A stretch of 5,172 nucleotides of DNA from Bacteroidales bacterium (GTDB lineage Bacteria; Bacteroidota; Bacteroidia; Bacteroidales; 4484-276), in the NCBI GenBank assembly GCA_018400545.1, contig JAGYLT010000191.1, positions 1 to 5,172 on the forward strand, written 5' to 3'. A program made the translations under genes and the position numbers. The notes beneath the pieces were generated by a model, which did not search any database, had not been told where the DNA came from, and worked only from the letters and a program-made list of their open reading frames with translations. Below, one piece after another: positions 1-5,172 of the stretch (position 1 is the stretch's first letter; each line of letters starts with the position of its first letter).

Positions 1-2
1 TA

Positions 3-509
3 GATGCCAGCGACCAGGTGGCTTTTATCGAAAACGGTATCCCGGCAGTCCAGCTCTTCACCGGCCCCACACAAAACTACCACCGCCCCACCGACACCTG
101 GGATAAACTGGATTACAAAGGCATGGTGAAAGTTGCTACCGTTGCCAAAGAGGTCATGGTTTACCTTGCCGAGCGCACTGAGCCCATGAATTTCCAGGGT
201 GAAGAGAAAACGGATGAAGAAAAAACTGAAGCCGGCCAGGGAACCCGAAAAGCCAGCACAGGATCAGTTCCTGATTTTGCCCACCAGGGCGACGGCGTAA
301 AAATTGGCAGCGTTATGCAGGGATCTGTAGGTGAAAAAGCAGGTCTGCAGGCCGGAGATATCATGATGGAAATGGATGGCACAAAACTCACCGGATTACG
401 CCAATACTCCGATTTACTCAAAAAATACCAGCCCGGTGATGTGGTGAAACTGGTTGTGGATAGGGCCGGCGAAATGAAAGAAATTGAGCTGAAGCTGGGG
501 GAAAGGTAG
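3..509 (+). CDS. M28 family zinc aminopeptidase with C-terminal PDZ domain (3' part, gene begins upstream of window)
   Basis: Only the last 168 residues are present; the frame is open from the left edge, so no start codon is assigned (an in-frame GTG at 18 is internal). Residues 3-20 of the fragment (SDQVAFIENGIPAVQLFTG) match the M28 segment usually written SDHxxFxxxGIP. NYHRPTDTWDKL follows, whose His (fragment residue 27) corresponds to the last zinc ligand of M28 peptidases. A charged Glu/Lys/Thr-rich linker (about residues 60-90) leads to a PDZ domain (about 93-167) with the typical GSVGEKAGLQAGDIMMEMDG stretch. Family knowledge: such proteins are exported metallo-aminopeptidases that release N-terminal amino acids from peptides, with PDZ likely engaging substrate or partner C-termini. 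The catalytic Asp/Glu and other zinc ligands lie outside the window, so activity cannot be judged. The usual His after SD is Gln here. Fold assignment is firm; substrate is unknown. Confidence 0.88.
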   Translation, partial: DASDQVAFIENGIPAVQLFTGPTQNYHRPTDTWDKLDYKGMVKVATVAKEVMVYLAERTEPMNFQGEEKTDEEKTEAGQGTRKASTGSVPDFAHQGDGVKIGSVMQGSVGEKAGLQAGDIMMEMDGTKLTGLRQYSDLLKKYQPGDVVKLVVDRAGEMKEIELKLGER

Positions 510-563
510 GCTTATTTCTTTGATTCCCATCGTTTAATTAAATATTGTGATCTTTGCTTTTTA

Positions 564-586
564 AAAGTTATACCAACTTTAAAGTT
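564..586. repeat. Alternating AAAGTT/AACTTT inverted repeats including a 12-bp perfect palindrome
   Basis: AAAGTT at 564-569, AACTTT at 575-580 and AAAGTT at 581-586 alternate in orientation. The last two abut and form the perfect palindrome AACTTTAAAGTT (575-586), ending 8 bp before the lipoprotein start codon; the first two form an inverted repeat with a 5-nt spacer. The position fits an operator or a leader hairpin that could mask the start region, but AT-rich leaders produce such symmetry by chance, and no regulator is identified. Confidence 0.4.
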
Positions 587-594
587 ATTCGTAC

Positions 595-1230
595 ATGAAA
601 AAATCATTATTCTATTTGTTTATGCTTGCAACATTGATGCAGGCCTGCAGTTCATCACAACAAATTACCAGTTATTGGGCCAATAAAGAAGCTATAACTG
701 ATAAACCCTACGAAACCATCTACATCATGGCCATCACCCAAAATGAAAATATGCAACCTGCTATCGAACAAGGACTGGCGGATATTCTTACTTCGAAAGG
801 GCGCAAAGTAATGCTGAACAGCGAAATTTATCCACCGTCATTTTCAGCAGTCAAACAGCTATCAAAAGAGGAACTTGTCGAAACCATTGCAAACACCGAA
901 AGTGAAGCGGTGCTTACCTTGGCAGTGCTTGACACCAAAACCGAAACTACCTATAACCAGGGTTCATACTATGCCCCGATGAACTATGGGTATTATGGAA
1001 GTTATTACGGATATTATAATCATTATTATCCGGTGGTATATTCGCCGGGGTATTATTCAGAGAACAAAACCTACTATATCGAAACCAACTTTTTCGATGT
1101 TGAAACAGACCAGCTTTTGTGGTCGATTCATTCATCGGCCCATAACCCCTCAGACCTCGACAGTTTTTTCGAAGAATATGCCACAACGATTATAAAAAAA
1201 CTCCGTGATGAAGGTTTGATAGAAAAATAA
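595..1230 (+). CDS. Tyrosine-rich outer-envelope lipoprotein of unknown function (possibly DUF4136-like)
   Basis: This is a 211-residue protein. It starts with a lipoprotein signal peptide: MKK, a hydrophobic stretch at 4-14, and lipobox MQAC with the acylated Cys at 18, followed by SSSQQ. No Asp follows the Cys. The mature part has an alpha/beta look (YETIYIMAIT at 39-48, a helix at 54-68, EAVLTLAVLDTKTETTY at 104-120). A Tyr-rich insertion at 120-161 has 17 Tyr in 42 residues, mostly as YY pairs separated by Gly, Asn or Pro. It resumes with NFFDVETDQLLWSIHS (165-180) and an amphipathic C-terminal helix. The pattern of strands ending in 'FDVETDQLLW' resembles small DUF4136-type lipoproteins, but this is recall by eye. 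The gene lies 85 bp after the M28 gene in the same direction and converges on the chemoreceptor gene. The leader has no Shine-Dalgarno; ATG at 595 is chosen because the signal peptide starts there. Lipoprotein status is well supported; function is unknown. Confidence 0.85.
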   Translation: MKKSLFYLFMLATLMQACSSSQQITSYWANKEAITDKPYETIYIMAITQNENMQPAIEQGLADILTSKGRKVMLNSEIYPPSFSAVKQLSKEELVETIANTESEAVLTLAVLDTKTETTYNQGSYYAPMNYGYYGSYYGYYNHYYPVVYSPGYYSENKTYYIETNFFDVETDQLLWSIHSSAHNPSDLDSFFEEYATTIIKKLRDEGLIEK

Positions 1231-1256
1231 TTTCAGGCGCAGCAGGGTATCTCAGA

Positions 1257-3191
1257 TCAGTCATCATCATAATCATCTACAATTTGTAACGATCGCTGTT
1301 TATTCAGCTTAAAGAAACTCACCAATTCACTAAGCTCAACCGCCTGTTGAGCAAGTTCACCGGCACTTTGCGTGAGTTCTTCAGCAAAAGATGCATTTTG
1401 CTGGGCAATTTTGCTCAACTCCTGGATGGCCTGGTTTACCTGGTTTGCCCCGGTTTCCTGCTCCGTGGCTGAATACACAATTTCCTGCACCAGCCTGGAT
1501 GTCCGGTTAATTTCAGGAACGATTACACTCAGCTTCGATCTGGATTCCTCCGTAAGCTCAACACCTCTTTTGGTAAGTTCGGTAATTTCCTGTGCAACGT
1601 TGCGGCTCTGTTCGGCCAGTTTTTTAATTTCAGCAGCCACCACGGCAAAACCTTTGCCATGCCGGCCGGCCCGTGCCGCCTCAACAGCGGCATTCAACGA
1701 AAGCAAATTGGTTTTAAAAGCAATGTCTGTTACCATTTTGATTTTTCCTGCAATTACCCTCATGCCCTTTTCAGCAACTTCGCTAAGCCTGTTGCCGGTC
1801 TCGATTTCCTTACTGGCATTCAGGGCAATAATTTCGGTTTGTTTCGCATTTTCGGTGGTTTGTTCGATGTTCGCCATCATTTGCTCGATAGTTGCAGAAA
1901 GCTCCTCTGTAGATGAAGCCTGTTGGCTGGCCTCATGCGAGATATTCCTGGAAGCCGTTTTCATGTGATGGCTCGTAGATTTGATTTTTTCGGCACCTGC
2001 TGTGATGTTCGATATGATCTCGCACAATTTCTGCGACATCAGCTTAAGTGAATCCGCCAACTGACCAATTTCATCCTTTTGATTCACATCCAGATCAGTA
2101 GAAAGGTTACCTTCAGAAATCTGCTGTGAAAAAACCACCCCCTTTTTCAGTGCCTTTGTAAGCGACCTCGTTACCCAGGTGATAATACCAATGAAAATAA
2201 GTGTTCCAAAAGCCATCATGAGAATAACTGCGAAGATGATCGCCCTTACCATCACCATCAAATCGTTCCTGAAAACAGTAATACTCACGTATGCATCAAT
2301 GGGTTCATAATATTTGAAATACTTGATCAGCTTCAGCCCCTCATGCTCCACCTCAATCTTTCCTTCGGGCAAACCCGTTGCACTGATTTCATGATAAAAG
2401 GTAACATCATCTCCAAAACCCCTGTTATCTCCGGGAGGAATAATAAAATTACCGCTTCCCGAAACCAGTGTTGGATAGCCACTGTTGTAATACGATTTTT
2501 GCATAAAGATGGTTTCGAGTCCTGAAAGATCCTTTTCCTTTACGCCTACATAAAGTATTCCTTCGATTTCTCCATCGATCCAAATTGGTTCGTAGGCGGT
2601 AAGATACCAGTCGTTAACAACAAAAGCCCGGCCGCGATAGGTTTCGCCGCGAAGTATGGTTTGGATTACCGGCGAACTGTTTGGAATATACGTTCCGATA
2701 GCGCGTTGCCCGTTCAGCTTCATCACATTGGTGGAAACTCTTAGGAAGCCTTCAGGAATTTTCTGAAAAATCGTCACCGTTTGCACCGACATCCGTTTAA
2801 TCGCATCCACAATATCGGTGGTTTCCTGGATGACCTGCCCGTTGAGTTCCCACGCCGGAACCTCCACCTGGTGTGTAACTTTTGATATCTGGTTGGTGGC
2901 ATCAAAAGTTACCAATTCGCCGGTAAGGGTTAATTCACCCTGGTTATAAAAAAATTCATGAGCAAGGTTCAGTGAAATATCCACCATTTCCTGATGATCC
3001 TGAACCTGAACATCTACAAGATTTGTCAGATCGCTGATCTCCTCCATCATTTTCCGGTCAGCTTCATCCAAAATTCTGCTGTATCGTGTTGTAATGGTAT
3101 AGGCACCAAAACCAAGGATAATTATCATGAATGTTGAAATCAGTATCAGATTCAGCCTGGTGGCAATCTTCAGGTCATTTAATGTTTTCAT
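1257..3191 (-). CDS. Methyl-accepting chemotaxis protein (Cache-type sensor, HAMP, MA signalling domain)
   Basis: This is a transmembrane chemoreceptor that would relay a periplasmic ligand signal to CheA/CheW. Read from ATG at 3191 it has 644 residues; the frame extends upstream to a TTG at 3212, but the ATG gives a normal short cytoplasmic N-terminus ([14 protein letters not shown]). Domains: TM1 about 13-33; periplasmic sensor about 34-315, whose stretch 181-215 ([20 protein letters not shown], then [17 protein letters not shown]) is typical of Cache_3/Cache_2 fusion sensors; TM2 about 316-338; HAMP about 339-392 with the [10 protein letters not shown] motif; MA domain about 400-625. The hairpin tip reads [16 protein letters not shown] (494-509), then [15 protein letters not shown]. 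Two tip positions depart from the usual receptor sequence: Lys493 where Gln precedes TN, and Arg510 where Glu follows ARAG. No CheR-docking pentapeptide is present; the tail is DDYDDD. No che gene lies nearby. The ligand cannot be deduced. Confidence 0.95.
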   Translation of the reverse strand: MKTLNDLKIATRLNLILISTFMIIILGFGAYTITTRYSRILDEADRKMMEEISDLTNLVDVQVQDHQEMVDISLNLAHEFFYNQGELTLTGELVTFDATNQISKVTHQVEVPAWELNGQVIQETTDIVDAIKRMSVQTVTIFQKIPEGFLRVSTNVMKLNGQRAIGTYIPNSSPVIQTILRGETYRGRAFVVNDWYLTAYEPIWIDGEIEGILYVGVKEKDLSGLETIFMQKSYYNSGYPTLVSGSGNFIIPPGDNRGFGDDVTFYHEISATGLPEGKIEVEHEGLKLIKYFKYYEPIDAYVSITVFRNDLMVMVRAIIFAVILMMAFGTLIFIGIITWVTRSLTKALKKGVVFSQQISEGNLSTDLDVNQKDEIGQLADSLKLMSQKLCEIISNITAGAEKIKSTSHHMKTASRNISHEASQQASSTEELSATIEQMMANIEQTTENAKQTEIIALNASKEIETGNRLSEVAEKGMRVIAGKIKMVTDIAFKTNLLSLNAAVEAARAGRHGKGFAVVAAEIKKLAEQSRNVAQEITELTKRGVELTEESRSKLSVIVPEINRTSRLVQEIVYSATEQETGANQVNQAIQELSKIAQQNASFAEELTQSAGELAQQAVELSELVSFFKLNKQRSLQIVDDYDDD

Positions 3192-3441
3192 AGCTTTTTG
3201 TTTGATTCCCAAAACTGGCGGTTAAAGATATGAAAATTAACACAATCAGCGAATCAGATGCTAACTTTCCAAATCCGGATGGGAAAAGCAATCATATCAA
3301 CGACCACTGGTTTGCCTGCCCTCGCTGTTTCGGGCATTCACCGGATGGTTGCAACTACGCAGGTTGATGGCATCAGCTTTATTGCAGGTTGGATATTGCT
3401 CTTGCTGGCCATGCGCAGGAAAGAAAATAATCATCTCAAAA
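3192..3441. other. Spacer with coding-like base composition and no convincing gene
   Basis: This 250-bp gap separates the CREST-like gene from the chemoreceptor gene. By hand count G+C is about 47% over 3251-3440, against about 31% in the other intergenic spacer (4216-4502), so it does not look like ordinary AT-rich intergenic DNA. Several frames are open. One is a 45-codon plus-strand frame at 3230-3367 starting at ATG and containing CPRCFGHSPDGC (Cys 30, 33 and 41). A 64-codon plus-strand frame runs 3258-3452, crossing the end of the CREST-like gene. Neither has a recognisable leader or family. A short inverted repeat TGCCC/GGGCA with a 10-nt loop lies inside. It could be a decayed gene, a tiny unrecognised gene, a structured RNA or a dispersed repeat; I cannot tell which. 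Confidence 0.4.
3223..3253 (-). promoter_or_regulatory. Candidate Bacteroidota-type promoter for the chemoreceptor gene
   Basis: On the minus strand, TATCTTTA (3230-3223) matches the -7 consensus TAnnTTTG at all but its last base. TTCG (3253-3250) lies 19 bp upstream, where TTTG is expected (3 of 4). The -7 box ends 31 bp before the ATG at 3191, leaving a leader of ordinary length. The ATG is preceded by an A-rich stretch (AAACAAAAAG) instead of a Shine-Dalgarno sequence. Both boxes are imperfect, so this is a suggestion only. Confidence 0.28.
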
Positions 3442-4215
3442 TCAGGCCATAGCCCTGACATTGTTACCAGAAACATATTTTTCGCTGATCTCCGCTTCCC
3501 GGTCAACTGTAAATTTAAAAAAGTATCCCAGCGTGAACACCGCAAAAGCACTTACGATATGCCACAAAAAGTGCGTTCCCTGGGGAAGCAGTTCAGGAAA
3601 CGGATTTGGGGTTGGATGATCCAGACTTCTGAACACCAGGGCAATGCCCAGAAACAGGAAGCTCAGAAACAGCAGATGCCATTTGTAGAATCTGGTTCGG
3701 ATGAGGTAAATAAATGAAGGCAGCATCAACGATAAACCAATAAAAAGATACCCAATGTTTGCCGACATTTCCTGGATATACTGCCGCAAACTAACCACCG
3801 AAAAAATGGCCACGACATAAAATCCCAGCACCGCGAACACTGAAACGATCGGGCGTTCGGTTACTTTGTTCCACATGTACCACGCCAGGAACAGGTTCAT
3901 CACAAATGCCGGCATCCAGTCGAGGAGCAGCGCAAGTTGTGAAGCCCTGAAAGCATGATAAAGCGTGGAACCCACACCATTCATAAAGAGCAGGGGCAAC
4001 AACAAAGAGATAACCCAATACCTGCGGTACTGCCCGCGGAGTTTCCAAATCCAGAAAAAAACAGGAACCAGAAAAAACAATGAAGAAAATGCATTCCATG
4101 GTTCTTTAATAAATGAATGGGCATGAAACTCGTGATACAGTGGCCCCCGGTCGTGAATGAAATCACGCGGGTTTATATTTTCAGATACAGTTGTTATAAT
4201 CTCTACAATACTCAT
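3442..4215 (-). CDS. Seven-helix CREST-superfamily membrane hydrolase (alkaline ceramidase-like)
   Basis: This 257-residue integral membrane protein has about seven hydrophobic segments (roughly 42-57, 65-82, 94-118, 123-142, 152-172, 180-196, 214-234). It carries the full signature of the CREST superfamily (alkaline ceramidases, PAQR receptors, Per1, TMEM8): EPWNAFSSL at 38-46, GSTLYHAF at 82-89 (Ser83-x3-His87), Asp99 in LLLDWMPAF, and HFLWH at 215-219 (His215-x3-His219). In that superfamily the three His bind zinc, and Ser and Asp serve catalysis. The order and spacing resemble eukaryotic alkaline ceramidases, which cleave the amide bond of ceramide within the membrane. The substrate here is inferred only; a lipid amide or ester is likely. 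The acidic N-terminal calcium-site motif of animal ceramidases is not clearly conserved. The gene points away from the ATPase gene, and the chemoreceptor gene follows 250 bp downstream. ATG at 4215 is used; no strong promoter is visible in the AT-rich DNA before it. Confidence 0.82.
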   Translation of the reverse strand: MSIVEIITTVSENINPRDFIHDRGPLYHEFHAHSFIKEPWNAFSSLFFLVPVFFWIWKLRGQYRRYWVISLLLPLLFMNGVGSTLYHAFRASQLALLLDWMPAFVMNLFLAWYMWNKVTERPIVSVFAVLGFYVVAIFSVVSLRQYIQEMSANIGYLFIGLSLMLPSFIYLIRTRFYKWHLLFLSFLFLGIALVFRSLDHPTPNPFPELLPQGTHFLWHIVSAFAVFTLGYFFKFTVDREAEISEKYVSGNNVRAMA

Positions 4216-4377
4216 ATCAGCAAAACAATGCTTTTTAAAAATGGTTTTCTGCGAGCGCCATTTCTAATTTAAAAAATTTAGGAGTCCAATTAGCTACTTA
4301 TCGACTTTGGAAATAATTGAAAAAATTTCACCACAGATTAAATTAAGTATCTGACTGGACACCTCAATAAAAAAAAT

Positions 4378-4466
4378 AACCCGAGTATTTCACAAGTATG
4401 GTTGTGTTTTAACCCGAGTTTTTCACAAGTATAGTTGCGTTTTAACCCGAGTATTTCACTAATACC
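4378..4466. repeat. 33-bp tandem direct repeats, two full copies and one partial
   Basis: Copy 1 (4378-4410) and copy 2 (4411-4443) abut exactly and are identical at 30 of 33 positions (differences at unit positions 10, 23 and 28). Copy 3 (from 4444) shares the first 16 bases, AACCCGAGTATTTCAC, with copy 1 and then diverges. Copy 1 also contains an inverted repeat CACAA-6 nt-TTGTG (4391-4406), imperfect in copy 2 and absent from copy 3, so the conserved direct motif is the likelier functional unit. The third copy overlaps the presumed -33 region of the ATPase gene. Operator-like or iteron-like protein binding is inferred from arrangement only. The DNA between this and the CREST-like gene (4216-4377) is AT-rich and shows nothing else I can name. 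Confidence 0.85.
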
Positions 4467-4485
4467 TTAATTTTTGGTACTTTTG
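4454..4485 (+). promoter_or_regulatory. Bacteroidota-type promoter of the ATPase gene
   Basis: TACTTTTG (4478-4485) is a perfect match to the Bacteroidota -7 consensus TAnnTTTG. TTTC (4454-4457) lies 20 bp upstream, at the distance expected of the -33 TTTG (3 of 4), and falls inside the third tandem repeat copy. Transcription would start only about 10 bases before the ATG at 4503, giving a very short leader. That leader is A-rich (AAAAGTAAAAGT, 4490-4501) and has no Shine-Dalgarno. Confidence 0.7.
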
Positions 4486-4501
4486 CAGTAAAAGTAAAAG
4501 T
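4478..4501. repeat. Inverted repeat over the -7 box plus duplicated AAAAGT
   Basis: TACTTTT (4478-4484) and AAAAGTA (4490-4496) are perfect 7-bp inverted arms around a 5-nt centre (GCAGT). They cover most of the -7 box and the likely transcription start. AAAAGT is then repeated directly (4490-4495 and 4496-4501), up to one base before the start codon. A repressor bound here would block transcription, so this is a candidate operator; chance symmetry in AT-rich DNA is the alternative. Confidence 0.45.
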
Positions 4502-4502
4502 T

Positions 4503-5172
4503 ATGATTCGCAGGAAAAACTATTCAGACGTTTTGCATTCGCTCCAAAAAGAGGAAATTACAATACTTGTTGGGGCAAGACAGGTTGGGAAAACAACGCT
4601 GATAAATGAAATATTTAATGATCTGACAAAAAGGGGCGAAAAGGTTTTGTATTTCAACATGGATATCGAGGATGATGCAGTACAACTTAACACCCAACAA
4701 AGTCTGATAAACAGAATTCGTTTGGAATTCGGAGACGACAATGGTTTTGTATGTATTGATGAAATTCAGCAAAAAGAAGATGCCGGGCGATTTCTGAAAG
4801 GGATTTTTGATATGGGGCTCCCCTATAAATTTATCGTTTCCGGTTCAGGAAGCCTGGAATTAAAAGAAAAAATCGGAGAAGCATTAACAGGAAGAAAACA
4901 TTTATTGATAATGAGCCCGGTAAGTTTTATCGAGTTTTGTGATTACCGGACAAGCTATAAATATTCGCAAAGGCTTGAGATGTATTTTTCGACTGAAAAA
5001 GAAAAAACCAGCGCATTATTGAATGAATATTTGCTTTATGGTGGATACCCGAAAGTAGTTGTCAATAGAGATGTTTCGACAAAAATTGAAGTCATGAACG
5101 AAGTATTTACATCATACATAACAAAAGACATTTCATGGCTAATTGGTGTAAGATCCCCGGACAAATTTGTTA
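4503..5172 (+). CDS. AAA_14/DUF4143-type ATPase (COG1373-like), 5' part, continues beyond window
   Basis: The frame is open from ATG 4503 to the window edge: 223 codons plus one base. Visible motifs: Walker A GARQVGKT (24-31), Walker B FVCIDEIQ (82-89, Asp86-Glu87), a sensor-1-like IVSGSGSLEL (111-120), ALTGRK with Arg131, then PVSFIEF (139-145), YGGYPKVV (179-186) and YITKDI (205-210). This order is characteristic of the predicted ATPases with an N-terminal AAA_14 domain and a C-terminal DUF4143 domain. Full members are usually near 380-400 residues, so about half is here and the DUF4143 part is mostly missing. These are cytoplasmic P-loop NTPases, often many per genome in Bacteroidota and archaea; their role is not established. 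All catalytic motifs seen are intact. The start is fixed by the promoter immediately upstream and by the family's MIxR/K-type N-terminus. The tandem repeats and inverted repeat upstream suggest tight control. Confidence 0.9.
   Translation, partial: MIRRKNYSDVLHSLQKEEITILVGARQVGKTTLINEIFNDLTKRGEKVLYFNMDIEDDAVQLNTQQSLINRIRLEFGDDNGFVCIDEIQQKEDAGRFLKGIFDMGLPYKFIVSGSGSLELKEKIGEALTGRKHLLIMSPVSFIEFCDYRTSYKYSQRLEMYFSTEKEKTSALLNEYLLYGGYPKVVVNRDVSTKIEVMNEVFTSYITKDISWLIGVRSPDKFV

Noticed and set aside
519..556. TTTG (519-522) plus GATCTTTG (549-556) as the lipoprotein promoter
   Set aside because: The spacing of 26 bp is too long for the Bacteroidota -33/-7 arrangement, and the -7 box has a mismatch at its first T.
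1231..1256. Bidirectional terminator between the convergent lipoprotein and chemoreceptor genes
   Set aside because: No stable GC stem followed by a T run is visible in the 26-bp gap.
1372..1968. Long open frame on the plus strand inside the chemoreceptor gene (198 codons)
   Set aside because: It is antisense to the conserved MA signalling domain; its Ser/Ala/Ile/Val-rich composition is the usual mirror of that coding sequence.
3192..3212. Longer chemoreceptor start at TTG 3212 (adds seven residues)
   Set aside because: TTG is a rare start, while ATG at 3191 gives a standard short N-terminus before TM1 and a leader consistent with the candidate promoter.
3791..4099. Minus-strand open frame inside the CREST-like gene (102 codons)
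   Set aside because: Out-of-frame shadow of a gene whose own frame carries all superfamily motifs.
4221..4228. Minus-strand -7 box (TTGTTTTG) for the CREST-like gene
   Set aside because: It mismatches the consensus at the A, ends only about 5 bp from the start codon, and no -33 TTTG lies at the proper distance.
4378..4466. CRISPR array
   Set aside because: The 33-bp units abut with no unique spacers between them, and there are only two full copies and no cas gene.
4520..4772. Two minus-strand frames opposite the ATPase gene
   Set aside because: They lie antisense to the Walker A and B coding region and show no motifs or leader.

Overview
The window looks like chromosomal DNA of a Bacteroidota (Bacteroidetes) member, probably a free-living or environmental Bacteroidales-like bacterium. 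The signs are a perfect TAnnTTTG -7 box in front of one gene, A-rich leaders without Shine-Dalgarno sequences, a short lipobox (MQAC) followed by Ser/Gln, an M28 peptidase with a C-terminal PDZ domain, and a COG1373-type AAA ATPase. Genus and species cannot be read from this stretch. No rRNA, tRNA, CRISPR array, transposase or phage gene was seen.

Layout: (1) 1-509, plus strand, 3' end of an M28 zinc aminopeptidase gene ending in a PDZ domain. (2) 595-1230, plus strand, a complete small lipoprotein with a striking tyrosine-rich segment. (3) 1257-3191, minus strand, a complete methyl-accepting chemotaxis protein with a periplasmic Cache-type sensor, HAMP domain and signalling hairpin; it converges on the lipoprotein gene with only 26 bp between the stop codons. 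(4) 3192-3441, a spacer of coding-like base composition with no convincing gene. (5) 3442-4215, minus strand, a seven-helix membrane protein with the complete Ser/His/Asp/His/His signature of the CREST (alkaline ceramidase/PAQR-like) hydrolase superfamily. (6) 4216-4502, an AT-rich divergent spacer holding 33-bp tandem repeats that run into the promoter of the next gene. (7) 4503-5172, plus strand, 5' part of an AAA_14/DUF4143-type ATPase that runs off the window.

The genes do not form one obvious pathway. The exported M28-PDZ peptidase and the lipoprotein belong to the cell envelope. The CREST-like enzyme and the chemoreceptor are co-directional but separated by 250 bp, so co-transcription is possible, not shown. 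The most unusual feature is the control region of the ATPase gene: two full and one partial 33-bp repeats, the last carrying the presumed -33 element, followed by an inverted repeat centred at the 3' edge of the -7 box. No complete new multi-gene system can be demonstrated from this sequence alone.
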